62,630 nt of DNA from JAWWPG01 sp038254365 (GCA_038254365.1 JBBSGI010000010.1:1-62630), one strand, 5' to 3'; shown: positions 24,431-32,888, counted from the first letter of the stretch. The notes: a model not told the origin generated them from the sequence alone. A program made the numbers and translations.

Positions 24431-25104
24431 CCACCATGTTCACCGAGAAGATCAACTTCAAGGACCTCGAGGAGACCCTCGCGAACTCCATGCCGCTGCT
24501 CGCGCTCGTCGGCGCCGGCGACTTCGCGGTCGAGAAGATCCGGGCCGCCCGCGACGATCTCGCCGATCGCGCCGCGTCGTTCGACCCGAAGGCGGTCCGT
24601 GAGCACGCCCAAGCCGGCATCGCCGAGCGGGTCGAGGCTCTGCAGGTCGAGCTGATGTCGGCGCCGGAGCGCCTTCAGGCGCTTCCCGAGCGGGCCCAGG
24701 AGTGGCCGGCCATGGCCCAGTCGCTGTTCGCCGACGTGGTCTCGACGGCGTTCTCGGCGTACGGCGACCTCGCCGGACGGGGCAAGCACCGGGTGAGCCA
24801 GGTCCGTCGGGACATGCCCGTCGGCGTGGAGGTCGACATCGACGTGCAGCCGGTCTCTCGCCCAGTGACTGGGCCCGCGGGCAAGAAGACGGCCCGCGCG
24901 AGCACCGCGGCCGCCAAGCAGACGAGTGCTGCCAAGAAGACGAGTGCTGCCAAGAAGGCCACGGCCAAGAGCACGGCTAAGCCGGGCCCAGCCAAGAAGA
25001 GCCCAGCCAAGAAGAGCCCAGCCAAGAAGAGCCCAGCCAAGAAGAGCCCAGCCAAGAAGAGCGCCCCTTCCGCGACCAAGGCTGCTGCCGCCATCGGCGG
25101 CTGA
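24427..25104 (+). CDS. hbhA: HbhA-like protein with Lys/Ala/Pro-rich C-terminal repeats
   Basis: A 225-residue homologue of heparin-binding hemagglutinin. The N-terminal about 140 residues are helical and coiled-coil-like (AVEKIRAARDDLADRAA, ERVEALQVELMSAPERLQAL). The C-terminal 70 residues are a basic low-complexity tail with Ala-Ala-Lys-Lys and five exact PAKKS repeats, like the heparin-binding or histone-like tail of HbhA. In a non-pathogen it may bind surface polysaccharide, lipid bodies or DNA. The start overlaps the regulator stop. Tail length is probably unstable because the DNA repeats are exact. Confidence 0.82.
   Translation: MTTMFTEKINFKDLEETLANSMPLLALVGAGDFAVEKIRAARDDLADRAASFDPKAVREHAQAGIAERVEALQVELMSAPERLQALPERAQEWPAMAQSLFADVVSTAFSAYGDLAGRGKHRVSQVRRDMPVGVEVDIDVQPVSRPVTGPAGKKTARASTAAAKQTSAAKKTSAAKKATAKSTAKPGPAKKSPAKKSPAKKSPAKKSPAKKSAPSATKAAAAIGG
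24987..25061 (+). repeat. Five exact 15-bp tandem repeats in the hbhA-like gene
   Basis: Unit CCCAGCCAAGAAGAG is repeated five times without a mismatch and encodes the PAKKS tail motif. Copy number changes would stay in frame. Confidence 0.9.
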
Positions 25105-25139
25105 CCTGGTTGGGCCGGGCTGCCGGCGTCGTCTCCCGG

Positions 25140-25145
25140 TATCCT
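25140..25145 (+). promoter_or_regulatory. -10 box for leaderless DUF2516 gene
   Basis: TATCCT ends six bases before GTG 25152. Confidence 0.5.
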
Positions 25146-25151
25146 GGGTGG

Positions 25152-25436
25152 GTGACGGCCTACGCGATCGAGAGCTTCATCGAGCTCCTGATCCTCATCC
25201 CCCTGCTGGTGATGAAGATCTTCGCGCTCGCCGACGCCGCCTACCGCAAGGATGCGTTCTTTGTCGCCGCCGACAAGCAGAACAAGGCGTTCTGGCTCAT
25301 CCTGCTCGCCATCTTCTTGGTGCTGCAGGTGCTGATCCGCTCGCCGTTGCAGATGCTCAACCTGATCGGCACCGTCGCGGCCGCGGTCTACCTGGTCGAC
25401 GTACGGCCAACGCTGCGTGCCATGCGTCACTACTGA
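25152..25436 (+). CDS. DUF2516 membrane protein
   Basis: A 94-residue protein with an N-terminal transmembrane helix (IELLILIPLLVMKIFALADA), a short charged loop (YRKDAFFVAADKQNK) and two further hydrophobic stretches, then the conserved VYLVDVRP ending. This matches DUF2516, the family encoded next to hbhA in mycobacteria. GTG 25152 follows TATCCT by six bases; the frame is open from 25110. Function unknown; it may assist the HbhA-like protein at the membrane. Confidence 0.82.
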   Translation: MTAYAIESFIELLILIPLLVMKIFALADAAYRKDAFFVAADKQNKAFWLILLAIFLVLQVLIRSPLQMLNLIGTVAAAVYLVDVRPTLRAMRHY

Positions 25437-25497
25437 GCCGCGTGCCGCTGATCGCCGGCCTGCCGGCTCGCTGGCCGGGCCGAGCCGGACCAGAGGC

Positions 25498-25917
25498 TCA
25501 GCCGAGGGCGCGCCGGACGGCGTCGAACGTTGCCTCGCCGAATGCAACGAGCAGGCACCGCTCGACGCTCGTCAACGTGGCACGCAGCGTGTCGACCGCC
25601 GCTCCGGCGGCGTCGTCCAGCGGCCAGCCGTAAATGCCGGCGGACACCAGGGGGAAGGCGACGCTGGTGGCGCCGAGGTCGTCGGCAACCCGCAGGGCGT
25701 TGCGGTAGCACGCAGTAAGGAGGGAGCGGTCGCGCTGACCGGCCCGGTAGTTCGGTCCCACCACGTGGATCACCCAGGTGGCCGGCAGGTCACCGCCGCC
25801 GACGCGATGGATCGCGCCGTCGACGCCCCCTCCGCCACGCATCCGGGCGTTCGCGGCGTTGACGATCGCATCCACCCGCTGCCTGGTGATGTCCCCGTTG
25901 ACGATCTGGAGGTCCAT
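25498..25917 (-). CDS. Macro-domain protein with an internal deletion
   Basis: A 139-residue macro domain, the fold that binds ADP-ribose and often removes acetyl or ADP-ribosyl groups. LQIVNGDITRQRVDAIVNAANARM, GGGGVDGAIHR and FPLVSAGIYGWPLDDA are family motifs. Compared with complete members, such as E. coli YmdB, about 27 residues are missing in frame between GAIHR and GDLPATWVIHVVGP, removing a helix and loop between conserved strands. ATG 25917 fits the family start; ATG 25938 and 25962 are alternatives. Activity is uncertain. Confidence 0.8.
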   Translation of the reverse strand: MDLQIVNGDITRQRVDAIVNAANARMRGGGGVDGAIHRVGGGDLPATWVIHVVGPNYRAGQRDRSLLTACYRNALRVADDLGATSVAFPLVSAGIYGWPLDDAAGAAVDTLRATLTSVERCLLVAFGEATFDAVRRALG

Positions 25918-26017
25918 CCCCCGAGTGTGCGGGTCCATCCTCGACCCGACAACGCGCCGCACAGGTCGCGTGGTGCCGTCGCTTGGCTCAGGCGCGCAGG
26001 AAGATGCAGGGGGACGG

Positions 26018-26437
26018 CTACCTCGTGGAGATTCGTCTGATCGCTTCAGTTACGCCCCAGACAACGAGGACCCCGGTGATACTGGCCAGGGCCAGGAAGA
26101 GAGCGCCGACCGGCCACAGGTTGGCGCCGATGACCTTGTCATCGGCCGCGTCGATGGACCACGACACCGTGAGCACCGGTGGGATGGTCAAAGCGGCGGC
26201 GCCTCCCTGACCGCGCCAGGTCACGACAATGGCCAGGACGGTCAGAGTTGCTGCCAAACCGAACACCTGCCAGGTCTCATACGGTCCCTCGATGTTGCTC
26301 GTTCCGGGAACACGGTGCCTTTTCTGGTCCCACCCGAGCCAACCGAGGTAGCTCAGCACTGTCACCGCCGCGACCATGACCGCCGCGACGAGCGAGCGCT
26401 CCCACGCCGGTTTGGTCGAGCGGTCTTGGACTGCCAT
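26018..26437 (-). CDS. Hypothetical four-helix membrane protein
   Basis: A 139-residue protein with four predicted membrane helices (around AAVMVAAVTVLSYLGWLGW, VFGLAATLTVLAIVVTW, a weaker AALTIPPVLTVSW segment and NLWPVGALFLALASITGVL). Charged loops separate them. No family recognised. It is isolated between the macro-domain gene and a coding-like remnant downstream of typA. Confidence 0.6.
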   Translation of the reverse strand: MAVQDRSTKPAWERSLVAAVMVAAVTVLSYLGWLGWDQKRHRVPGTSNIEGPYETWQVFGLAATLTVLAIVVTWRGQGGAAALTIPPVLTVSWSIDAADDKVIGANLWPVGALFLALASITGVLVVWGVTEAIRRISTR

Positions 26438-26445
26438 GTCACTCG

Positions 26446-26744
26446 TCGTGTGGTCTCATCTTCTCGATCCTGCGCCCGGGAGAAGCTCCGCTGTCTCGAG
26501 GCTACCGGGAAGGCATCGATCTCAGGCCGGCCGAGCTGGTCGGGCAGACCGGTGTCAGCGTCTGTCCACGGGCGCGGACCCTGCACGATCATGCCAAGGT
26601 TCGCAAGCACCGCGCCGATCTCGTCCGGGTCGATCTGGTCGCCGCGTGGCAACTCGGGGTGCTCGGCCGGGCGGCCCAGCATGTGAACCAGCAGTTCGCC
26701 TCCCGCGTAGCCGAGCTGCGGATGGTCTCGGAAACCCCGAATGG
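26446..26744 (-). pseudogene. Coding-like remnant downstream of typA
   Basis: This stretch of about 300 bases carries no intact gene, but the minus frame from just after the typA stop shows strong G/C third-position bias and a sensible protein-like sequence (GELLVHMLGRPAEHPELP, DQIDPDEIGAVLANLGMIVQ, WTDADTGLPDQLGRPEIDAF). No start with a ribosome binding site is seen; ATG 26682 is the only internal one. The frame then runs into the next gene as an Arg/Ser-rich shadow. It looks like a truncated or frameshifted gene of unknown family. Confidence 0.35.
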
Positions 26745-28649
26745 TCAGGTCTGTAGAGGGCGGCGGGCGCGGGCGGCCGACTTGGCGCGCTCCTGCTGGT
26801 CGAGCACCACCTTGCGGATCCGGACGGCGTCCGGGGTGACCTCGACGCACTCGTCTTCGCGGCAGAACTCGAGGGACTGCTCGAGGGAGAGCCGGCGCGG
26901 CGGAATCAGCCGCTCGAGCTCCTCCGCGGTCGCCGAGCGCACGTTGGTGAGCTTCTTCGGCTTGGTGATGTTGACGTCCATGTCCTCGGAGCGGCTGTTC
27001 TCTCCAACCACCATTCCCTCATAGACCTCGGTGGTGGGCTCGACGAAGAGACTGCCTCGTTCCTGCAGGTTGAACATCGCGTACGACGTCGCCATCCCGG
27101 AACGGTCGGCGACCAGGGAGCCGCTGGACCTGGTCCGGAGGTCGCCGACCCAGGGCTCGTACCCCTCGAAGACGTGGTTGGCGATGCCGGTGCCTCGGGT
27201 GTCGGTCATGAACTCGGTCCGGAAGCCGATCAAGCCTCGGGCGGGGACCAGGAACTCCATCCGCACCCAACCGGTGCCGTGATTGATCATCTGCTCCATC
27301 CGGCCCTTGCGCACCGCGAGCAGCTGGGTGATGACGCCGAGGTGGTCCTCGGGCGCGTCGATCGTGAGCCGCTCCATGGGTTCGAAGACTTTGCCGTCGA
27401 CGATCTTCGTGACCACCTGGGGCTTACCGACGGTCAGCTCGTACCCCTCGCGGCGCATCTGCTCGACGAGTATCGCCAGCGCCAGCTCGCCGCGGCCCTG
27501 CACCTCCCAGGCGTCGGGACGCTCGGTGGACAGGACGCGGATGGAGACGTTTCCGACCAGCTCCCGGTCGATGCGATCCTTGACCAGCCGGGCGGTGACC
27601 TTGGTGCCCTTGCGACGGCCCGCGAGCGGGGAGGTGTTGATGCCGACGGTCATCGAGATGGCCGGCTCGTCAACGGTGATCAGCGGCAGGGGTACCGGGT
27701 TGTCGAGGTCGGCGAGCGTCTCCCCGATGGTGATCTCGGGGATGCCCGCCACCGCGACGATGTCGCCCGGTCCGGCTTCCAGGCCAGAGACCCGCTCGAG
27801 GGCCTTGGTGACCAGCAGCTCGGTGATCTTGACCGTCTGCTGGGACCCGTCCCGGCGGAGCCAGGCGACGTTCTGCCCCTTGCGCAAGGTGCCCTGGTGG
27901 ACGCGGCACAGTGCCAGCCGGCCGAGGAACGGAGACGCGTCCAGGTTGGTCACGTGTGCTTGGAGCGGGGCGCCATCGACGTACTCGGGCGCGGGCACGG
28001 TCTCGATGATCGTGCGGAAGAGCGCCTCGAGGTCAGCACCGTCGGGCATCGTGCCGTCCGCCGGCTGCGCCAGCGAGGCGCGGCCGGCCCGGGCCGACGC
28101 GTAGATGACCGGGAAGTTCAACGAGTCCTGGTCGTGTGAGTCGTCGAGCAGGTCCAGGAACAGCTCGTAGGTCTCGTCGACGACCTCGCTGATCCGGGCA
28201 TCGGGCCGGTCGACCTTGTTGACGACGAGCACCACAGGGAGTTTCTGCTCCAGGGCCTTGCGCAGCACGAAACGGGTCTGTGGGAGCGGGCCTTCGGAGG
28301 CGTCGACGAGCAGCACGATGCCGTCGACCATCGACAGCCCGCGCTCGACCTCACCCCCGAAGTCCGCGTGGCCGGGCGTGTCGATGATGTTGATCGTCAT
28401 CGGCTCCGTCGTCGCCGCACCGGCGTAGCGGACGGCGGTGTTCTTGGCCAGGATCGTGATGCCCTTCTCGCGCTCCAGGTCGCCGGAGTCCATGGCCCGC
28501 TCGTCGACGTGCTGGTGGTCGCCGAAGGCGCCCGACTGCCAGAGCATGGCGTCCACGAGCGTCGTCTTGCCGTGATCGACGTGCGCGACGATCGCCACAT
28601 TGCGCAGATCGTTTCGGCGAGTGGCGATGACCTCGGTGGTGACAGACAT
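26745..28649 (-). CDS. typA: TypA/BipA ribosome-associated GTPase
   Basis: A 634-residue translational GTPase of the TypA/BipA family, acting on ribosome assembly and stress or cold translation. G-motifs AHVDHGKTTLVDAML, DTPGHADFGGEVERG and NKVDRPDA are present, followed by EF-G-like domains III and V and the BipA C-terminal domain (TGWVRMEFLVPARGLIGFR, RPLQT end). ATG 28649 gives the usual length; upstream in-frame sequence to 28766 is GC-rich filler. TAGACT at 28716-28711 may be its -10 with a leader of about 60 nt. Confidence 0.95.
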   Translation of the reverse strand: MSVTTEVIATRRNDLRNVAIVAHVDHGKTTLVDAMLWQSGAFGDHQHVDERAMDSGDLEREKGITILAKNTAVRYAGAATTEPMTINIIDTPGHADFGGEVERGLSMVDGIVLLVDASEGPLPQTRFVLRKALEQKLPVVLVVNKVDRPDARISEVVDETYELFLDLLDDSHDQDSLNFPVIYASARAGRASLAQPADGTMPDGADLEALFRTIIETVPAPEYVDGAPLQAHVTNLDASPFLGRLALCRVHQGTLRKGQNVAWLRRDGSQQTVKITELLVTKALERVSGLEAGPGDIVAVAGIPEITIGETLADLDNPVPLPLITVDEPAISMTVGINTSPLAGRRKGTKVTARLVKDRIDRELVGNVSIRVLSTERPDAWEVQGRGELALAILVEQMRREGYELTVGKPQVVTKIVDGKVFEPMERLTIDAPEDHLGVITQLLAVRKGRMEQMINHGTGWVRMEFLVPARGLIGFRTEFMTDTRGTGIANHVFEGYEPWVGDLRTRSSGSLVADRSGMATSYAMFNLQERGSLFVEPTTEVYEGMVVGENSRSEDMDVNITKPKKLTNVRSATAEELERLIPPRRLSLEQSLEFCREDECVEVTPDAVRIRKVVLDQQERAKSAARARRPLQT

Positions 28650-28787
28650 GGTGGAGCGTGGGCCCTGTCGAGTGGGGGGAAGCGCCACGCGATCCCGCGG
28701 GCACGCCCCGAGTCTATCGGCGGGACTCCTGCCGGGACGAATCAGAGACGTCGGCGGGCCCCGCATTCGTCCGAGCCGGCGCGGGCG

Positions 28788-29267
28788 TCACTCGGGGGGC
28801 TCGGTCGGACGAATTCGCGGAGGGTCGCCGATCTCGACCGTCGCCGACGCCAGCGCCGCGCTCACCGTCTCGAGCACCTCCAGCGCCCGCGACTCGTCGA
28901 CCTCGAGGTTGGCGTGGAACGACTGGATCGCACGCTGGAACCCGGGAAAGCATGCCTCGGTCGCGGCCAGTCCGGCCGGGGTCAGCGAGATCACGGCAGA
29001 GCGCCCGTCGCGTGGGTTCCGGATTCGCTGCAGGTGTCCCAGGTCCGCCATCCTGGCGAGCTGGCTGGACATGGTTGTCGCAGGCAGACCGAGGGTCGAG
29101 GCGAGCTCGCTCGGTGTGGTCGGCTGCTCGAGCCGCAGGGTGCTGTAAACCGCGAACTCGCCCGGACGCAGGGGCGCATCCGCCATCGCTCTCGTGAGCA
29201 GCGTGCCGAGCTGCTGATCGAGCGCGAACAGCAGCAAGAAGGGTCCGCGGAACTCCGGGCGCGTCAC
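28788..29267 (-). CDS. MarR-family transcriptional regulator
   Basis: A 159-residue MarR-type winged-helix protein: dimer helices at both ends, HTH from about 45 to 85 (TTPSELASTLGLPATTMSSQ) and the wing RIRNPRDGRSAVISLTPAG with the conserved DGR. GTG 29267 follows CATAAT by seven bases, suggesting a leaderless start. It lies 62 bp downstream of an SDR gene on the same strand, its possible target. Ligand unknown. Confidence 0.88.
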   Translation of the reverse strand: MTRPEFRGPFLLLFALDQQLGTLLTRAMADAPLRPGEFAVYSTLRLEQPTTPSELASTLGLPATTMSSQLARMADLGHLQRIRNPRDGRSAVISLTPAGLAATEACFPGFQRAIQSFHANLEVDESRALEVLETVSAALASATVEIGDPPRIRPTEPPE

Positions 29268-29329
29268 GCCAACGATTATGCCCAGGTCGCCCGGGCTCAG
29301 GCCCAGCTCTGGCCCAGCTCAGACCTGGC

Positions 29330-30076
29330 TCACACCCGGTGGACCTTGTCCTGGGTGGCCTGGGCGCGTGGTCGGATGGTGAGGTTGTCGATGTTGACGT
29401 GGGCGGGTCTGGTGGCCACCCACACCACGGCGTCGGCGACGTCGTCGGCGGTCAACGGGTCGGGTACGCCGTCGTACACCGCATCTCGGCGGGACGCGTC
29501 TCCGCCGAACCGGACGAGCCCGAACTCCTCGGTCGCGACCATGCCGGGAGCGATCTCCGTGACGCGCACCGGCTGACCGAGCAGCTCGAGGCGCAGCGTC
29601 TGCGTGAGGGCGGCCACGCCGTGCTTGGCGGCCGCGTAGCCGCCACCGCCCTCATAGCTGGCGTGACCGGCGGTCGACCCCATATTGATCACGACCGCGT
29701 TACCGCTCGAGATCAGGGCCGGCAGCAGCGCTTGGGTCACCCGCAGGGTGCCGATGACGTTGAGCTCGTACATCGCCAGCCAGCCGGCCGGATCGGCCTC
29801 CGCTACCCGGTCCAGCCCGAAAGCCGCGCCGGCGTTGTTCAGCAGTACGGCGACGGAGTCGCCCGCCTCGCGAGCAAGGGCGCGCACCTGGTCGGCGTCG
29901 GTGACGTCGCAGACGACCGGGGTGCCTTCGACCTCCGCGGCCAGCGCCTGCAGGCGGTCGGCCCGGCGGGCGGCGACCACGACCCGGAAGCCGGCCGCGG
30001 CGAGTCGGCGGGCAGAGGCGGCCCCGATGCCGCTGCTCGCGCCGGTGACCACGGCGACGGGGCGAGAGACGTCCAT
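29330..30076 (-). CDS. Short-chain dehydrogenase/reductase (YdfG-like)
   Basis: A 248-residue classical SDR: NADP-binding TGASSGIGAASARRL, LLNNAGAAFG, catalytic Ser in NMGSTAGHASYEG and YAAAKHGV (Tyr/Lys). It closely resembles 3-hydroxy acid or serine dehydrogenases of the YdfG type by motif pattern. It is divergent from mshA as is the SDR gene beside mycobacterial mshA. Substrate unknown. Confidence 0.9.
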   Translation of the reverse strand: MDVSRPVAVVTGASSGIGAASARRLAAAGFRVVVAARRADRLQALAAEVEGTPVVCDVTDADQVRALAREAGDSVAVLLNNAGAAFGLDRVAEADPAGWLAMYELNVIGTLRVTQALLPALISSGNAVVINMGSTAGHASYEGGGGYAAAKHGVAALTQTLRLELLGQPVRVTEIAPGMVATEEFGLVRFGGDASRRDAVYDGVPDPLTADDVADAVVWVATRPAHVNIDNLTIRPRAQATQDKVHRV

Positions 30077-30133
30077 CCGGTCATCCTGTCACCCGGTGCA
30101 GGCTGCGGGTGGGTGTGATTTCGCCGTACCGCG

Positions 30134-30159
30134 GGAATGAGAAAGACTCGGGTGTTGTT
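30134..30159 (+). promoter_or_regulatory. SigR/SigH-type promoter of mshA
   Basis: GGAAT (30134-30138), exactly 18 bp, then GTT (30157-30159): the full consensus of thiol-oxidative-stress ECF sigma factors (SigR in Streptomyces, SigH in mycobacteria). Transcription would begin near 30166, giving a short leader with GGAGG before GTG 30184. Confidence 0.6.
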
Positions 30160-30183
30160 CGTGTGACACGGAGGTGCGGACCG

Positions 30184-31515
30184 GTGCAGCGTTCGAGCGG
30201 GTCAACCGCTCACGGCGACAACGTCGTGCGCGTCGCTCGGCCTCCCACGAACCTCCGGCGGCTGGCCATGCTCAGCGTGCACACCTCGCCCCTCGAGCAA
30301 CCCGGGACCGGCGACGCCGGCGGCATGAACGTGTACGTCGTCGAGCTGTCCCGCCGGCTGGCCGCCACCGGCGTCAAGGTGGAGATCTTCACCCGCGCGA
30401 CGTCGCGCTCGCAGCCGAGCGTCACCGAGATGGCACCCGGCATCCTGGTCCGTCACGTCATCGCGGGGCCTTTCGAGGGACTGACCAAGGCCGACCTGCC
30501 CGGCCAGCTGTGCACCTTCGCCCGCGAGGTGTTGCGCACGGAGGCTGCCTACGAGCCGGGCTACTACGACCTGATCCACTCGCACTACTGGCTTTCGGGG
30601 CAGGTAGGCGCGCTGGCCCGCGACCGGTGGGGCGTGCCCCTGGTCCACTCGATGCACACGATGGCGAAGGTCAAGAACGAGCTCCTCGCGGTAGGCGACG
30701 AGGCGGAACCGGCAGCTCGAGTGATCGGCGAGCAGCAGGTCGTGGACGCGGCCGACCTCATCGTCGCAAACACCGCGGCCGAGGGCCAGCAGCTCATCGA
30801 GCTGTACGGCGCCGGGCCCGACCGGGTGCGAGTGATCACCCCAGGCGTCGACCTGACCGTGTTCTCTCCTGGTGACAAGTCGGCAGCGCGTGAACGGGTC
30901 GGCATCGCTCCGGAGGCGCTCGTGGTGCTGTTCGCGGGACGGCTCCAGCAGCTCAAAGCCCCCGACATCGTGGTCGAGGCGGCCGCCGCGATCCTCGAGC
31001 GGCTGCCGGAATGGCGTTCGCGTCTGGTGGTTCCCATCATCGGTGGCCCTTCGGGCCGGGGGCTGGACACCGTGCGGTCGCTGCGCTCCTTGGCCACCCG
31101 GCTGGCGGTTGCTGACGTGGTGCGCTTCGTGCCGCCGATGGGCCAGGCGGAGCTCGCCGACTACTATCGTGCGGCGTCGCTGGTGTGCGTGCCGTCGTAC
31201 AACGAGTCCTTCGGGCTGGTCGCTCTGGAGGCACAGGCCTGCGGCACCGCAGTGGTGGCCGCGAACGTCGGTGGGCTGCCGACCGCGGTGCGCGACGGCG
31301 TGACCGGCATCCTGGTCGAGGGCCACCGAGCCGCGGACTATGCCCTGGTGATCGAGCGGTTGCTGTCCGACGCGCGGCTGCTCGCGACATTCGGCCAGGC
31401 AGCCGCTGGGCACGCAATGACGTTCGGCTGGTCACGCACCGCCGAGCAAACTGTGCAGGCATATCAGGCCGCGCAGGCGGTCTTCTCGCACGAGGCGATG
31501 GCTGCTGCCCAATGA
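30184..31515 (+). CDS. mshA: D-inositol-3-phosphate glycosyltransferase (mycothiol step 1)
   Basis: A 443-residue GT-B enzyme that joins N-acetylglucosamine from UDP-GlcNAc to inositol 3-phosphate, the first committed step of mycothiol. Family motifs: MLSVHTSPLEQPGTGDAGGMN, SHYWLSGQVG, HSMHTMAKVKN, NESFGLVALEAQACGTAVVA (with the EX7E motif). GTG 30184 has GGAGG nine bases upstream. The stop overlaps the YbjN start (ATGA). A SigR-type promoter lies 25 bp upstream. Confidence 0.95.
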   Translation: MQRSSGSTAHGDNVVRVARPPTNLRRLAMLSVHTSPLEQPGTGDAGGMNVYVVELSRRLAATGVKVEIFTRATSRSQPSVTEMAPGILVRHVIAGPFEGLTKADLPGQLCTFAREVLRTEAAYEPGYYDLIHSHYWLSGQVGALARDRWGVPLVHSMHTMAKVKNELLAVGDEAEPAARVIGEQQVVDAADLIVANTAAEGQQLIELYGAGPDRVRVITPGVDLTVFSPGDKSAARERVGIAPEALVVLFAGRLQQLKAPDIVVEAAAAILERLPEWRSRLVVPIIGGPSGRGLDTVRSLRSLATRLAVADVVRFVPPMGQAELADYYRAASLVCVPSYNESFGLVALEAQACGTAVVAANVGGLPTAVRDGVTGILVEGHRAADYALVIERLLSDARLLATFGQAAAGHAMTFGWSRTAEQTVQAYQAAQAVFSHEAMAAAQ

Positions 31516-32039
31516 CCTCCCCCCCTGCCTCCGCCACGCCCTCCGCAGAAGGGGTGGCTGGGACCATCCGAACGGCTTTGGTCGAGGCCGAGATCGAGGC
31601 AGAGGAGCCGGCGCCTGGCGTCTTCGTCTTCGACCTGCCCGGGGAGCGCAAGCTCTCCACACCGTGCCGGCTAGTGGTCGGTGACCACGCCGTCGCCGTG
31701 CATGCCTTCGTCTGCCGGAACCCCGATGAGAACCATGAGGCCGTCTACCGCTGGCTGCTCGGCCGGAACCTGCGTCTTTACGGCGTCTGCTTCGCGATCG
31801 ACCACAACGGTGACATCTACCTCGACGGCCGGTTGTCGCTGACCTCGGTGACGCCGTCCGAGGTTGACCGGCTGCTCGGGGCGGTGCTGACCTACGCCGA
31901 CGAGTCGTTCAACACCATCCTCGAGCTGGGGTTCGCAACCTCGATCCGCAAGGAGTGGGAGTGGCGGCGCAAGCGCGGCGAGTCCACCCGCAATCTGGAC
32001 GCCTTCCGCGGCTGGCTCGAGCAACCCCCCACTGGTTGA
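31512..32039 (+). CDS. YbjN-domain protein
   Basis: A 175-residue YbjN-family protein, a fold related to type III secretion chaperones, often linked to stress responses. Conserved pieces are KLSTPCRLVVGDHAVAVHAF, RNPDENHEAVYRWLLGRNL and DGRLSLTSVTPSEVDRLLG. ATG 31512 overlaps the mshA stop, so it belongs to the mshA operon, as Rv0487 does in M. tuberculosis. Function unknown. Its 3' side carries a 21-bp repeat array. Confidence 0.88.
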   Translation: MTSPPASATPSAEGVAGTIRTALVEAEIEAEEPAPGVFVFDLPGERKLSTPCRLVVGDHAVAVHAFVCRNPDENHEAVYRWLLGRNLRLYGVCFAIDHNGDIYLDGRLSLTSVTPSEVDRLLGAVLTYADESFNTILELGFATSIRKEWEWRRKRGESTRNLDAFRGWLEQPPTG

Positions 32040-32071
32040 GGGTCATTCCCGGCCGTCCGAGGCGAGAGCTT

Positions 32072-32126
32072 GACGGATCGTGTGTTTCCAGGGGCCGATG
32101 GTGTGTTCCCAGGGGCGGATGGTCGG
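32072..32126 (+). repeat. 21-bp repeat array B
   Basis: Units at 32072-32092 and 32093-32113 plus a partial third from 32114, in which the gpmA stop codon falls. Core GGCGGATGGT and AGG ends match array A (15-16 of 21 positions between units). Like array A, it lies between two convergent genes. Confidence 0.8.
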
Positions 32127-32882
32127 TTAGCGGCCTTGGTTGGCGACGGCCGCGATGGCGGCGGCCGCAGCCTCCGGGTCGAGGTACTCCCCACCGGCCG
32201 TGATCGGGTGCATGTCGTCGTCCAGCTCGTAGAGCAAGGGGATCCCGGTGGGGATGTTCAGGCTGACCACGGCCTGCTCTGACATGTCGTCCAGGTGCTT
32301 CACCAAGGCGCGTAGGGAGTTGCCGTGCGCGGCGACCAGCACGGTCCGGCCTCGGCGCAGGTCGGGCACGATCGCGTCGTACCAGTAGGGCAGAACTCGG
32401 GCCAGCACGTCGGCCAGACACTCGGTGCGCGGCACGATCTCCGGCGGCAGGTCTGCGTACCGCCGGTCACCGTGCTGGCTGAACTCGCCGTCGCTCTCCA
32501 GCGGCGGGGGAGGCGTGTCATAGCTGCGCCGCCAGAGCATGAACTGCTCCTCGCCGAACTCCGCCAACGTCTCCTTTTTGTCCTTGCCCTGCAAGGCGCC
32601 GTAGTGGCGCTCGTTGAGCCGCCAGGAGCGCCGTACCGGGACCCAGTGCCGGTCGACGCCGTCCAGGCAGATCTGGGCCGTGGAAATCGCGCGTCGTAGC
32701 ACGGAGGTGTGGACGACGTCGGGAAGGATGCTGCGTCCCGCCATCAGCGTGGCACCACGCTCGGCCTCCGCCAGGCCCTTGTCGCTCAGCGCCACGTCGA
32801 CCCACCCGGTGAAGCGGTTCTTCGCGTTCCAGTCACTCTCACCGTGGCGCAGCAGCACGAGCCGGAAAGGCACATCTGTCAT
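32127..32882 (-). CDS. gpmA: 2,3-bisphosphoglycerate-dependent phosphoglycerate mutase
   Basis: A 251-residue dPGM, interconverting 3- and 2-phosphoglycerate in glycolysis. LLRHGESDWNAKNRFTGWVD contains the phospho-histidine, RHYGALQGKDK and VAAHGNSLRALVKHLD the other catalytic residues. ATG 32882 lies six bases after TAGGCT: leaderless. It follows phoU by 42 bp on the same strand, and ends in the repeat array. Confidence 0.96.
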   Translation of the reverse strand: MTDVPFRLVLLRHGESDWNAKNRFTGWVDVALSDKGLAEAERGATLMAGRSILPDVVHTSVLRRAISTAQICLDGVDRHWVPVRRSWRLNERHYGALQGKDKKETLAEFGEEQFMLWRRSYDTPPPPLESDGEFSQHGDRRYADLPPEIVPRTECLADVLARVLPYWYDAIVPDLRRGRTVLVAAHGNSLRALVKHLDDMSEQAVVSLNIPTGIPLLYELDDDMHPITAGGEYLDPEAAAAAIAAVANQGR

Positions 32883-32888
32883 GGGCGC

